Below are positions 33,212 to 41,833 of a DNA stretch of 64,000 nucleotides, in pieces (position 1 is the first letter of the stretch; each line of letters starts with the position of its first letter). The notes under the pieces are model-generated. The model made no database searches, was not told where the DNA came from, and saw only the letters and a list, made by a program, of their open reading frames with translations. This stretch comes from Hominiventricola filiformis (GTDB taxonomy: Bacteria; Bacillota; Clostridia; Lachnospirales; Lachnospiraceae), in NCBI RefSeq assembly GCF_020686965.1, contig NZ_JAJEPS010000012.1, forward strand, positions 1-64,000. The letters run 5' to 3'. The translations under genes were made by a program, and so were the position numbers.

Positions 33212-33442
33212 ATATGAACTTCAGATAAAATTAACTCTCGAACTGTCAGGTGTTCCTAAAATGCCATATTTATAAGATAATTTAGCGATGTGCAGGGAGA
33301 ATAATGAGAATTAATATTAAATTGTCAGTACAATGGGTTTTAAAAGTGACTTTATCGTCTTGTGAGATGCAGAAAGAAATGGAAGTAAGTGAAGTTTGTA
33401 ATTTACATTAAGTAGTGTCTGCTTTTTACATGATTACAAAAT
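33212..33442 (+). other. Gene-poor gap with one possible 35-codon ORF
   Basis: This A+T-rich gap separates the biosynthetic operon from the AraC gene. ATG 33304 with GGGAG upstream opens a 35-codon frame ending at 33411 (MRINIKLSVQWVLK at the start); its beginning vaguely resembles Rrf2 regulators, so it could be a remnant. No terminator for the operon is obvious. Confidence 0.35.
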
Positions 33443-33471
33443 TTGACTTTTTACTTTGGAAGTTGTAAAAT
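33443..33471 (+). promoter_or_regulatory. Sigma-A promoter of the AraC-type regulator
   Basis: TTGACT (33443-33448), 17 bases, then TAAAAT (33466-33471), 40 bases before the start codon. No copy of the ACCGWTTTTGGGT operator is visible here. Confidence 0.65.
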
Positions 33472-33510
33472 TTAATTAGTCTTATCTAACTTCGGGAGGA
33501 ATGCTTGTAC

Positions 33511-34476
33511 ATGACAAACCAATACATGAATAATCTTTATCGTGATCTGCTCTCTAATTCACCGCAGACAATAACCATAGATATTCCAGCAGACATGGGG
33601 ACAGGGCAGATTTTACAGGTGGTCACGAAACAGGGAGCAGTTGTTTCGGACTGGAAAATGAATTATTTTTCAGATATGAACGTGCAGGGAGTGAGTAGCG
33701 AAGAATACATTCAAATGTTGTTCTGCTTCAATGATGGAGTTTCCTGGAATATTGCAGATAGCCGACAAAGTATCAGCATACAAAAAGGTGAGTCCTGTAT
33801 TTATCGTGGACACGGGAAAATGGAATATCTGTGCTATTCCAAACAAAACGATTTCCTTTTCAAAAATGTAAAAGTACCATTGTCGTATTTCCGTAAAATT
33901 ATGAATGACTATTTTGATGTTGGTGAGATTGAGGTTTATCAGAAAAAACTATTGGAAGGTATATCAAAAGTAGGTATTACTCCCTATATGGAGCACATTT
34001 TTGCGGAACTGAAAGACTTCACGCAATATCGCGGCGGATTGGGATACCTGTTTTTGGAAAGCAAAGTTTTTGAGTTGTTATCTGTATATTTGAGTGAGAT
34101 TTTGGAACTGAGTATTCTTGCGTCAACTTATATAGCAATTTCCAGAAGTGACCGAGAATCCATCATAGAAGCGAAGAGAATCATTGACAGTCAGCTTGCT
34201 TTGGCACCAAGTTGTGAGGAATTGGCGCGAAAAGTCAATATTAGTACTTCAAAATTGTCAAAGGGTTTTTCCTCGCTGTTTGGAACATCGGTTCATGCGT
34301 ATATTATAGATCAGCGATTGGAAAAGGCGGCAAGTCTACTATTAGAAAGTAATTTGAACGTAAGTCAGGTGGCAGCATTTGTAGGCTATTCAAAACCGAG
34401 TAACTTTGCTGCGGCATTCAAAAAGAAGTATGGGGTAATTCCTAAAAACTATAAAACGGAAAATACGATTGGTTAA
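33511..34476 (+). CDS. AraC-family regulator, PchR/YbtA-like
   Basis: This 321-residue regulator has a variable N-terminal domain (1-220), which in PchR/YbtA senses the metal-chelator complex, and a C-terminal AraC double HTH (CEELARKVNISTSKLSKGFS, then NVSQVAAFVGYSKPSNFAAA with KKKYGVIPKNYK). Its place between the biosynthetic and uptake genes matches siderophore-responsive AraC activators. A direct repeat of AraC type lies at 34488-34521, before the next operon. ATG 33511 follows GGGAGGA with 10 bases spacing. Confidence 0.85.
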   Translation: MTNQYMNNLYRDLLSNSPQTITIDIPADMGTGQILQVVTKQGAVVSDWKMNYFSDMNVQGVSSEEYIQMLFCFNDGVSWNIADSRQSISIQKGESCIYRGHGKMEYLCYSKQNDFLFKNVKVPLSYFRKIMNDYFDVGEIEVYQKKLLEGISKVGITPYMEHIFAELKDFTQYRGGLGYLFLESKVFELLSVYLSEILELSILASTYIAISRSDRESIIEAKRIIDSQLALAPSCEELARKVNISTSKLSKGFSSLFGTSVHAYIIDQRLEKAASLLLESNLNVSQVAAFVGYSKPSNFAAAFKKKYGVIPKNYKTENTIG

Positions 34477-34487
34477 AATTAAAAAAT

Positions 34488-34549
34488 ACCGATTTTGGGT
34501 AGAATAAAACCGTTTTTGGGTTGGAAATGTAGGCGTAAATTGTTATTAT
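34488..34549 (+). promoter_or_regulatory. AraC-type operator (direct repeat) and promoter of the ECF operon
   Basis: ACCGATTTTGGGT (34488-34500) and ACCGTTTTTGGGT (34509-34521) are direct repeats 21 bases apart, two helical turns. The second touches the -35 (TTGGAA, 34521-34526), which is 17 bases from the -10 (TATTAT, 34544-34549). This is the class II arrangement of AraC activators, and the regulator is encoded directly upstream. Confidence 0.75.
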
Positions 34550-34552
34550 ATG

Positions 34553-34588
34553 TGGTGTAGTTAGAAAATGCTAACTACACCATTTTTT
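34553..34588 (+). terminator. Hairpin at the very start of the ECF transcript
   Basis: TGGTGTAGTTAG (34553-34564) pairs perfectly with CTAACTACACCA (34571-34582), followed by six Ts. Transcription from the promoter above should start near 34556, so the stem forms the mRNA 5' end; it may stabilise the message rather than terminate, or end read-through from the AraC gene. Confidence 0.65.
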
Positions 34589-34606
34589 AGATAGGAGGAT
34601 ACTGGT

Positions 34607-35203
34607 ATGAGTTCCCAGAAAAAAAGTTCCCGGCTTGAGGGAAAAGATTTAATTACTATCGGCATCTACACCGTCATCTATGTCGTCATTGTTATGCTGG
34701 TGGCGATGCTTGGCTTCATCCCCATTTTTATTCCGCTGATGGCGGTGCTGTGTCCTTTGATTGGCGGCATCCCCTATATGCTGTATGTTACAAAGGCTAA
34801 AAAATTCGGGATGACTGCAATCATGGGTTTCCTGATTGGCCTAATCATGGTGTTCTTCGGCAACGGCTATCTTACTATGGTAACTGGTCTTGTTGGCGGC
34901 CTGTTGGCTGACGTGATCCTGAAAAAGGCAGACTACAAAAGTGCAAAGAGTACAGTCCTTTCCTGCGGTGTGTTCAGCATCTGGGTGTTTGGCAACTTTG
35001 CTCCCATTTTCCTGAACCGTGAAAGCTATATGGTAATGCTGACTGAAGGATACGGCGCTGAATATGCAGCTACCCTTAATACATATATGCCTATGTGGAT
35101 TGCGCCTATTTTGCTGGTTGCCTGCTTTGTGTTTGGCCTTGTCGGAGGTATGATTGGGAAAGCCATTTGCAAAAAGCACTTCCAGCGTGCCGGTATTGCA
35201 TAA
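34607..35203 (+). CDS. ECF transporter S component, Trep_Strep/MptD type
   Basis: This 198-residue integral membrane protein has about six TM helices and the features of the Trep_Strep (MptD) family of substrate-binding ECF components (IPIFIPLMAVLCPLIGGIPY, TMVTGLVGGLLADVILKKAD). It would bind the metal chelate at the membrane. The stop overlaps the ATG of the T component. AGGAGG lies upstream. Confidence 0.8.
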   Translation: MSSQKKSSRLEGKDLITIGIYTVIYVVIVMLVAMLGFIPIFIPLMAVLCPLIGGIPYMLYVTKAKKFGMTAIMGFLIGLIMVFFGNGYLTMVTGLVGGLLADVILKKADYKSAKSTVLSCGVFSIWVFGNFAPIFLNRESYMVMLTEGYGAEYAATLNTYMPMWIAPILLVACFVFGLVGGMIGKAICKKHFQRAGIA

Positions 35204-35955
35204 TGGCGCGGGAAATTCTGCTCAGCAAAAAAACAGAACAAGGGTTGCGGCTCGATCCGCGTACAAAACTGTTGCTCATCTTCATCATAAGCATTTTTGT
35301 CATGGGTGGAACAGGCGGAGAAGCTATGGGACTGATCCGCCTTGTTCTTTGTGTGGTTCCGGCTATATTGCTGCTTACCTCGAAACAATGTGCAAAAGCT
35401 GTGGGCTATATTGCTGTGTTTTCTGTTTTTTATGCTGTCCAAATTTATGTTTTGCCGCACCTTACGGGGATATTGAATTTCCTTGTTCTGTTTACAATAG
35501 GATTCTTCTGCCGAATCCTTCCCAGTGTTGCGATTGCTGCCTATGCAGTGAAAACAACAACGGTCAGTGAATTGATTTCCGGCATGGAAAGAATCCATAT
35601 GCCTAAAGAAGTGACGATCCCCTTAACGGTCATGTTCCGCTTCTTTCCAACTGTCTTTCAGGAGTCAGAAGCAATCAGTGACGCTATGAAAATGCGTGGG
35701 ATTAAACTTGGAGGGAAAAAATCTTCAAAAATATTGGAGTATAAGCTGATCCCGATGATTACCTGCTCCGTGAAAATCGGTGAGGAACTTTCCGCTGCGG
35801 CAATTACCCGTGGCCTCGGCGCTCCTGTCAAACGCACAAACATTTGCCAGCTTAAATTCAATTTTGCCGATGTGGTGCTGATCTTGTTTTGTTGCTTTGT
35901 AGTGTTTTGGGCGATTGCTTCCCCGATAATTTCCGCAGGAGGGATTTTGCCATGA
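35203..35955 (+). CDS. ECF transporter T component
   Basis: This 250-residue membrane protein (CbiQ/EcfT-like) couples the S component to the ATPase. It carries LDPRTKLLL near the start and the Ala-Arg/Gly coupling helices (ISDAMKMRGIK and ELSAAAITRGLGAP). ATG 35203 overlaps the preceding stop (TAATG), and its end overlaps the ATPase gene (ATGA). Confidence 0.85.
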   Translation: MAREILLSKKTEQGLRLDPRTKLLLIFIISIFVMGGTGGEAMGLIRLVLCVVPAILLLTSKQCAKAVGYIAVFSVFYAVQIYVLPHLTGILNFLVLFTIGFFCRILPSVAIAAYAVKTTTVSELISGMERIHMPKEVTIPLTVMFRFFPTVFQESEAISDAMKMRGIKLGGKKSSKILEYKLIPMITCSVKIGEELSAAAITRGLGAPVKRTNICQLKFNFADVVLILFCCFVVFWAIASPIISAGGILP

Positions 35956-37418
35956 TAGATTTTCAAAATGTTTCTTTTTCTTATGGTGAAGAATCCAGCG
36001 GCGGAGGGATTAGAAATGTCAATCTCACCATAAACACAGGGGAATTTGTTTTACTCACGGGAGAATCCGGCTGTGGGAAAACAACGATTACCCGTTTGGT
36101 AAACGGGCTGGTGCCTCATTATTACGAGGGCAAATTAGAGGGCGATGTCCTTCTGGACGGAAAAAGCGTATCAGATACGCCGCTTTATGACTTGGCTGCT
36201 ATGGTGGGATCTGTATTCCAGAATCCCAAAAGTCAGTTTTTCAACGTGGATACGGATAGTGAATTAGCCTTTGCCTGTGAAAATTTAGGCTATCCTCAGG
36301 AGGATATCCTGAAAAGGATTGACCGGACAGTTTCCGATTATCATATTGAAGATTTGATGGGGCGAAGCGTGTTTGCTCTGTCCGGAGGCGAAAAGCAAAA
36401 AATAGCCTGTGCTTCATCAAGTGTATTGCTGCCGGGAATTATGGTCCTGGACGAACCATCTTCTAATTTGGATATGGCTGCTATTGATGACCTGCGGCAG
36501 GTCCTAAGCCTCTGGAAAAAGCAGGGCAAAACAATTCTGATCGCAGAACACCGCCTTTACTACCTTCACGATCTTGCAGATCGTGTGCTGTATGTAAAAG
36601 ATGGGGAGATTGAACGGGAATACACGCCTGCTGAATTTGACAGCTTATCGGATGGCACTCGAAAAGAAATAGGGCTGCGGCCGTTTTCTCTCTCGAAGTT
36701 GAAGCCTGCGAATCAGTATCAGGCGCATACAGCTAAACAGATGGAATTTCAAAATTTCTGCTTTGCGTATAAAAAGCGCGAACCGGAAAGCCTCCATATT
36801 CCGAGTGCAGAACTGCCTGTTGGAGAAACGATTGCCATTATCGGTCTGAATGGCGCTGGAAAATCTACTCTGGCCCGCTGTATTTGCGGACTGGAAAAGA
36901 AGTGTGGCTTTTTGCAGGTTGAGGGGAAAACCCTTGATTGGAAAGCCCGGCTCAAACATTGCTACATGGTAATGCAGGATACCAGCCATCAGCTATTTAC
37001 CGAAAGCGTGGCGGATGAAGTGCTTCTGAGCATGGACAACAAGGATGAAACTGTTGTGGATAAAATCCTTAAACAGTTTGATCTGCTGGAATATAAAGAC
37101 AGGCACCCGCTTTCTCTTTCCGGCGGGCAAAAACAGCGGGTAGCGATCGCGTCTGCCATTGTGAGTAACCGGGAGATCATTGTGTTTGACGAACCAACAA
37201 GCGGGCTTGATCTCAAACATATGAGGGAAGTTGCGCGGAGTTTGAAGTCACTCGCGGATCAGGGCAAAACGCTTCTTGTTATTACGCATGATCCGGAGTT
37301 GGTGATGGCGGGATGTTCGTATGTAGTCCATATGGAAAAAGGGCAAGTAAAAGAAAGCTATCCATTGGACGAATCCGGCAGTAAAAAGGTTTTGGATTTT
37401 TTCCGAATCCGCCAGTGA
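35952..37418 (+). CDS. ECF transporter A component, double ABC ATPase
   Basis: These 488 residues contain two fused ABC cassettes. Cassette 1: Walker A GESGCGKTT, signature LSGGEKQK, Walker B VLDEPSSNLD. Cassette 2: Walker A GLNGAGKST, signature LSGGQKQR, Walker B VFDEPTSGLD. It energises the S/T pair. A terminator follows at 37473. The S-T-A order within a siderophore-type locus is also found, as I recall, in the equibactin region of Streptococcus equi. Confidence 0.9.
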   Translation: MIDFQNVSFSYGEESSGGGIRNVNLTINTGEFVLLTGESGCGKTTITRLVNGLVPHYYEGKLEGDVLLDGKSVSDTPLYDLAAMVGSVFQNPKSQFFNVDTDSELAFACENLGYPQEDILKRIDRTVSDYHIEDLMGRSVFALSGGEKQKIACASSSVLLPGIMVLDEPSSNLDMAAIDDLRQVLSLWKKQGKTILIAEHRLYYLHDLADRVLYVKDGEIEREYTPAEFDSLSDGTRKEIGLRPFSLSKLKPANQYQAHTAKQMEFQNFCFAYKKREPESLHIPSAELPVGETIAIIGLNGAGKSTLARCICGLEKKCGFLQVEGKTLDWKARLKHCYMVMQDTSHQLFTESVADEVLLSMDNKDETVVDKILKQFDLLEYKDRHPLSLSGGQKQRVAIASAIVSNREIIVFDEPTSGLDLKHMREVARSLKSLADQGKTLLVITHDPELVMAGCSYVVHMEKGQVKESYPLDESGSKKVLDFFRIRQ

Positions 37419-37472
37419 ATTTTAGAAATTATGAATGTCAGGGCCGCCTTGACTGGACAGAAAGATAATGAT

Positions 37473-37507
37473 AAGAGGCCGCTTTACTTTGGCGGCCTCT
37501 TGTTTTT
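37473..37507 (+). terminator. Rho-independent terminator of the ECF operon
   Basis: AAGAGGCCGC (37473-37482) pairs perfectly with GCGGCCTCTT (37492-37501), followed by GTTTTT. Confidence 0.9.
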
Positions 37508-37544
37508 GAAGCACAGACAGTACGGCTCAATATAAGGAGGGCTT

Positions 37545-39329
37545 ATGTTCAAAAAAATCTTTGAGTACGCAGGGCCATATAAGAAAAATATGTATGTGGC
37601 CACGGTTGTCGTACTGGTCAGCGTTCTTACGGGTATCCTGCCTTTTGTGCTGGCCTATCAGGTCATTTCGCCATTGGTTATGGGCGATTCTGTTGAAACA
37701 GAATTTGTTTTATTGCGTGTTATAGGGGTTTTGATCTGTCTTGTTTTGCAGGCGTTTTTTTATGGATGGGGATTATCAATTTCTCATAAAGCAGCATATA
37801 ACACATTGTTGCGGCTGCGGGTATCTCTGCAAAAGAAGTTTGAGAAACTTCCCCTTGGCATTGTGGAGGAAAAAGGGACAGGGACAATCAAAAAGCTGTT
37901 TGTCGATGATGTGGACAGCTTGGAATTGCTCCTTGCTCATTCAGTCCCAGAGGGTATCGCAAATTTACTGATCCCGCTGGTGATTTATGTTGCTATGTTT
38001 TGTGCGGACTGGAAACTGGCTCTTATGTCTTTGGCCTCTATCCCGATCAGCCTGCTCTCCATGGTCATTATGTACTCTGTTGGAATGAAGCGCATGGGTC
38101 CCTACTATCAGTCTGCACAGAAAATGAACAACACGATCATTGAGTACATCAATGGTATGGAGGTTGTCAAGGTTTTCAACCGGGAGAGCGAATCTTACGA
38201 GAACTTCCGCAAGGATGTAACGGACTATCGGGATTATACCTTGGCATGGTATAAGGCCGCCTGGCCCTGGATGGCGATATACGGAAGTCTACTGCCCTGC
38301 ACTGTTATTCTGACTTTGCCTCTTGGGGCATGGTTTGTTCTCTGTGGCATAAGCACTTTACCTGATTTGATTTTAGTCCTCTGCCTTTCCCTCAGCATTG
38401 GGATTCCTCTCCTGAAAGCACTGGGCTTTATGGAGACGATTCCGAATCTGAATTATAAGATCACGGCACTTGAACAGATGTTAAATACGGCACCGCTGCA
38501 AGCTGCTGAGGATGATTTCCACGGACAGGATTTTAACATTTCTTACGATCATGTTTCCTTTGCGTATCAGACGACACAGCCTGGCCCAGATGGGAAACCG
38601 ATAATAGCGGAAAACGAAGTCCTCCACGATATTACCTTTGTGGCACAAGCAGGACAAAAAACTGCCCTAGTTGGTGAATCCGGTTCTGGCAAGAGCACCC
38701 TTGCAAAACTGTTGATCCACTACTATGACCCGCAGAAAGGGAGCATTTCCATTGGCGGGCATAAACTTTGTGATATGAGCCTGGAGGCATTGAACAGCCG
38801 CATTTCCTATGTGGCTCAGGATCAGTACCTGTTTAACACCTCCCTGCTGGAAAATATCCGTCTTGGACGTTTGGATGCTACCGATGAGGAAGTAATGCAG
38901 GCGGCGAAGAAAGCCCGGTGTATGGAGTTTCTGGAAAAGCTGCCGCAAGGTATTCACTCCATGGCGGGCGATGCGGGGAAAATGCTTTCCGGGGGGCAGC
39001 GCCAGCGAATTTCCCTGGCGCGGGCAATATTGAAGGATGCCCCGATTGTAGTGCTTGACGAGGCTACGGCCTATGCTGATCCAGAAAATGAGGAAAAAAT
39101 GGAGGCTGCTATTGCGGAGCTGGTGGAGGGAAAAACCTTGGTAGTTATCGCTCACAAACTTCCCGCTATAATGAACGCAGATCAAATATGCGTTATGGAT
39201 CACGGAAAGATGGTGGCAACCGGAAAACATCAGGAGCTGATTCAAGCTTGCCCAGAATACCAAAAGTTGTGGAAAGCGGCTCAGGACAGCGCCGAGTGGA
39301 AAGTATCTACTGCAAAGGAGGGAAGATAA
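37545..39329 (+). CDS. ABC transporter permease-ATPase, YbtP-like
   Basis: This 594-residue exporter-fold half-transporter has six TM helices (about residues 15-320) and a C-terminal ATPase with Walker A GESGSGKST, signature LSGGQRQR and Walker B VVLDEATAYADPENE. YbtP and YbtQ are exporter-fold proteins that import iron-yersiniabactin, so import of the chelate is likely, though export cannot be excluded. It pairs with the next gene, which starts directly after its stop. Confidence 0.85.
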   Translation: MFKKIFEYAGPYKKNMYVATVVVLVSVLTGILPFVLAYQVISPLVMGDSVETEFVLLRVIGVLICLVLQAFFYGWGLSISHKAAYNTLLRLRVSLQKKFEKLPLGIVEEKGTGTIKKLFVDDVDSLELLLAHSVPEGIANLLIPLVIYVAMFCADWKLALMSLASIPISLLSMVIMYSVGMKRMGPYYQSAQKMNNTIIEYINGMEVVKVFNRESESYENFRKDVTDYRDYTLAWYKAAWPWMAIYGSLLPCTVILTLPLGAWFVLCGISTLPDLILVLCLSLSIGIPLLKALGFMETIPNLNYKITALEQMLNTAPLQAAEDDFHGQDFNISYDHVSFAYQTTQPGPDGKPIIAENEVLHDITFVAQAGQKTALVGESGSGKSTLAKLLIHYYDPQKGSISIGGHKLCDMSLEALNSRISYVAQDQYLFNTSLLENIRLGRLDATDEEVMQAAKKARCMEFLEKLPQGIHSMAGDAGKMLSGGQRQRISLARAILKDAPIVVLDEATAYADPENEEKMEAAIAELVEGKTLVVIAHKLPAIMNADQICVMDHGKMVATGKHQELIQACPEYQKLWKAAQDSAEWKVSTAKEGR

Positions 39330-41078
39330 ATGTTTGCATTGATTTCAAGAATCCTGAACCTCTCCGGGAGGTATAAAAGCCGTATTCAGGCTGCATTTCT
39401 ATGTGCATTTGTCGAGTCCATTCTCTCCAAAATGCCGATCTTCATGGCGTTTATTGTCTTGGCCGGGTTTGCTGATAATACGCTGACTGGAAAGACCTGT
39501 CTGTTTGTCGGACTTGGATTATTAGCTGTTGTAGTGGTTCAGACAGTGGTTCACTATTTGAGCGACCGTCTGCAAAGTGCCGCTGGATTTATGATCTTTG
39601 CTGATAAACGGATGGAGTTGGGAAATCATTTAAGAAAAATGCCGATGGGTTACTTTACATCGGGGAATATTGGAAAAATCAGCTCTGTTCTCAGTACGGA
39701 TATGGTATTCATTGAGGAAGTTTCTATGAGTACCATTGGCAACATGATGAGCTATATGCTGTCTACTTTGGTTTTAGCTGTTTTTATGTTCGTACTGGAT
39801 TGGAGACTTGGGCTGATTGCGGTAATCATTACCTTGCTGGCATCACTGGTTGCAAAATATATGAATAAGGTTTCCTTCAAGGAGGCTGTCGGGCGTCAAA
39901 ACCAAAGCGAGAATTTGACGGATGCGGTCTTGTCTTTTGCTGAAGGAATTGGGGTTATCAAAAGTTACAATCTGCTCGGAGAAAAATCTGACGAATTAAC
40001 GGAAAACTTCAAAAAATCAAGGGATGTCAATACGAAGTTTGAGCAGAAAATGACACCGTGGACCACTGGCTTAAACATTCTCTATGGCGTGGGTATTGCC
40101 GCTATCTTCGGTTTATCCGTTTTTTTACATCAGGAAGGCGTACTCTCCCTGGCTTATCTTTTGGGCGTGCTGCTGTTTGTCTTTGATCTCTTTGGACCTC
40201 TGAAAGCTCTTTATGGAGAAGCAACCCGACTGACCGTGATGAATGCCGCATTAGACCGCATTGAAGCTGTTTTGGACGAGCCCGAACTTCCCGATAACGG
40301 AAATCAACATATTCTGTCACAGGCACAGCCGGATCAGCCAGAAGTACAATTTAGCGATGTGGGCTTCGCCTATCAGGACAAGGAAGTCCTGCACAACATC
40401 AGCTTCTCTATGCAGAAGAATACCATGACCGCACTTGTGGGACCGTCTGGCGGTGGCAAATCCACGATTGCGAACCTTCTGGCGCGGCTGTGGGATGTGA
40501 AATCCGGCAAAGTGACAATCCGTGGTACAGATATTCGGGATGTACCTCTCGCCGAACTGATGGAACAGATCAGCATGGTTTTCCAGAGGGTGTACTTGTT
40601 CCAGGATACCATTTACAACAATATCAGCATGGGTAAACCGGACGCTACCGAGGAAGAAGTCTATGAGGCTGCAAAAAAAGCCCGCTGCTATGATTTTATC
40701 ATGGCGCTGCCAGATGGATTCCAGACAGTCATCGGTGAAGGCGGCGCTACTCTGTCCGGCGGCGAAAAGCAAAGAATCTCTATCGCCCGATGCATTTTGA
40801 AGGACGCACCGATTGTCATTCTGGATGAAGCGACTGCAAGTGTTGATACCGATAATGAAAGCTATATCCAGGAGGCAATCAATGAGCTGGTAAAGGGTAA
40901 AACATTACTTGTGATTGCACATCGCCTGAATACCATCCGTCAGGCAGATCAGATTTTGGTGATCTCTGATGGACGGATCAGCGAACAGGGAACCCATGAC
41001 GAGCTTATGGCAAAAGCCGGGATTTATCAGGATTTTGTAAATATCCGTAAAAAGGCTTCCGGCTGGAGCCTTGCATAA
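39330..41078 (+). CDS. ABC transporter permease-ATPase, YbtQ-like
   Basis: This 582-residue partner of the preceding half-transporter has six TM helices and a C-terminal ATPase with Walker A GPSGGGKST, signature LSGGEKQR and Walker B VILDEATASVDTDNE. ATG 39330 follows the upstream stop without a gap, with GGAGG inside the preceding gene. The two should form a heterodimer. Confidence 0.85.
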   Translation: MFALISRILNLSGRYKSRIQAAFLCAFVESILSKMPIFMAFIVLAGFADNTLTGKTCLFVGLGLLAVVVVQTVVHYLSDRLQSAAGFMIFADKRMELGNHLRKMPMGYFTSGNIGKISSVLSTDMVFIEEVSMSTIGNMMSYMLSTLVLAVFMFVLDWRLGLIAVIITLLASLVAKYMNKVSFKEAVGRQNQSENLTDAVLSFAEGIGVIKSYNLLGEKSDELTENFKKSRDVNTKFEQKMTPWTTGLNILYGVGIAAIFGLSVFLHQEGVLSLAYLLGVLLFVFDLFGPLKALYGEATRLTVMNAALDRIEAVLDEPELPDNGNQHILSQAQPDQPEVQFSDVGFAYQDKEVLHNISFSMQKNTMTALVGPSGGGKSTIANLLARLWDVKSGKVTIRGTDIRDVPLAELMEQISMVFQRVYLFQDTIYNNISMGKPDATEEEVYEAAKKARCYDFIMALPDGFQTVIGEGGATLSGGEKQRISIARCILKDAPIVILDEATASVDTDNESYIQEAINELVKGKTLLVIAHRLNTIRQADQILVISDGRISEQGTHDELMAKAGIYQDFVNIRKKASGWSLA

Positions 41079-41089
41079 AGGAGGAACCG

Positions 41090-41458
41090 ATGAAGATTCA
41101 TGCGTCCGGGGAGGATTATCTGGAGGCTGTGCTGATTCTTCAAAAGAAGCAGGGTATGGTCCGATCCATTGATCTTGCCCGGCACATGGGATTCAGTAAA
41201 CCGAGCATCAGCCATGCAGTAGGTGTGTTAAAGAATGGCGGTTTCCTGACTGTCGATGAAGATGGATACCTCAATCTGACTAATGCCGGGCGGGAGGTTG
41301 CCGAGAAAATTTATGAACGCCATCAGTTCTTTACGGAGCAGCTTGTAGCTGTCGGGGTTGATCGGGAAACTGCAGAAAGAGATGCCTGTCGGATAGAACA
41401 TGTAATCAGTGAAGAAGCTTTTGAAAAATTGAAAACTTCGGTTGAAAAAAAGTATTAG
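41090..41458 (+). CDS. DtxR/MntR-family metal-dependent repressor
   Basis: This 122-residue regulator has an N-terminal winged helix (YLEAVLILQKKQGMVRSIDL, FSKPSISHAVGVLKNGGFL) and the dimerisation/metal region (ERHQFFTEQLV, AERDACRIEHVISEEAFEKL, with Cys/Glu/His ligands as in DtxR and MntR). It lacks the C-terminal SH3-like domain of full DtxR. As last gene of the YbtPQ-like operon it is the probable metal switch of the island. The corresponding operator was not recognised. Confidence 0.85.
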   Translation: MKIHASGEDYLEAVLILQKKQGMVRSIDLARHMGFSKPSISHAVGVLKNGGFLTVDEDGYLNLTNAGREVAEKIYERHQFFTEQLVAVGVDRETAERDACRIEHVISEEAFEKLKTSVEKKY

Positions 41459-41581
41459 TACAATGTTGATTCACCGAATCTTTTATGTTCATCATACTAT
41501 AGAATTGTTGAGAAACGTGAAACAGGGTATGAAACTCGTATACTAAAAGACATTCAGAGTGGAATTACACTAGAAACACTT

Positions 41582-41818
41582 ATGGCAAAAGGACATAGGA
41601 AAACGCCGGAAGAAAAAGCAGCTGTTGCGAAACAAAAGAGGAAACAGAGGCGAGCAAAACGGAAAAAAGAAGCAAGAGATAATCTGACCAAAGAAGAGAT
41701 CTTGCAAGATGACCGATTTTTCTGTATTGCTGGTTATACCTCCGGAGGTGCACCGTATGGTGTCACCTGGGAGGAAAAGGATTTGAAACCTTGGGAAGAT
41801 TTGGAAGAAAATGAGTGA
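41582..41818 (+). pseudogene. Orphan 3' gene fragment next to the relaxase
   Basis: The 78 residues from ATG 41582 (basic N-terminus, then FFCIAGYTSGGAPYGVTWEE) continue upstream in the same open frame back to the stop at 41457 without any good start or ribosome site (IVEKRETGYETRILKDIQSG). This suggests a longer gene whose 5' part was lost where the cargo joins the element backbone. No family is recognised. Confidence 0.45.
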
Positions 41819-41833
41819 GTTGCCAGTGCAATC

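Larger units (their letters stand above)
15450..41467. other. Cargo module: agr-like locus plus metallophore locus
   Basis: Between the XRE fragment and an orphan fragment upstream of the relaxase, all genes lie on the plus strand and concern quorum sensing or the synthesis, control and transport of a thiazoline-type metal chelator. The interval sits where Tn1549-like elements normally keep the VirD4/VirB4/VirB6 transfer genes. Base composition changes inside it: 28.2-33.3 kb is clearly richer in A+T than its flanks. Confidence 0.6.

Noticed and set aside
35154..35570. 138-codon alternative-frame ORF in the ECF T gene
   Set aside because: The T component in the other frame has clear family motifs and coupled start; this frame does not.
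37545..41078. Multidrug or bacteriocin exporter pair
   Set aside because: The fold would allow it, but adjacency to the ECF importer, AraC and DtxR genes and to a thiazoline NRPS favours YbtPQ-like chelate transport.
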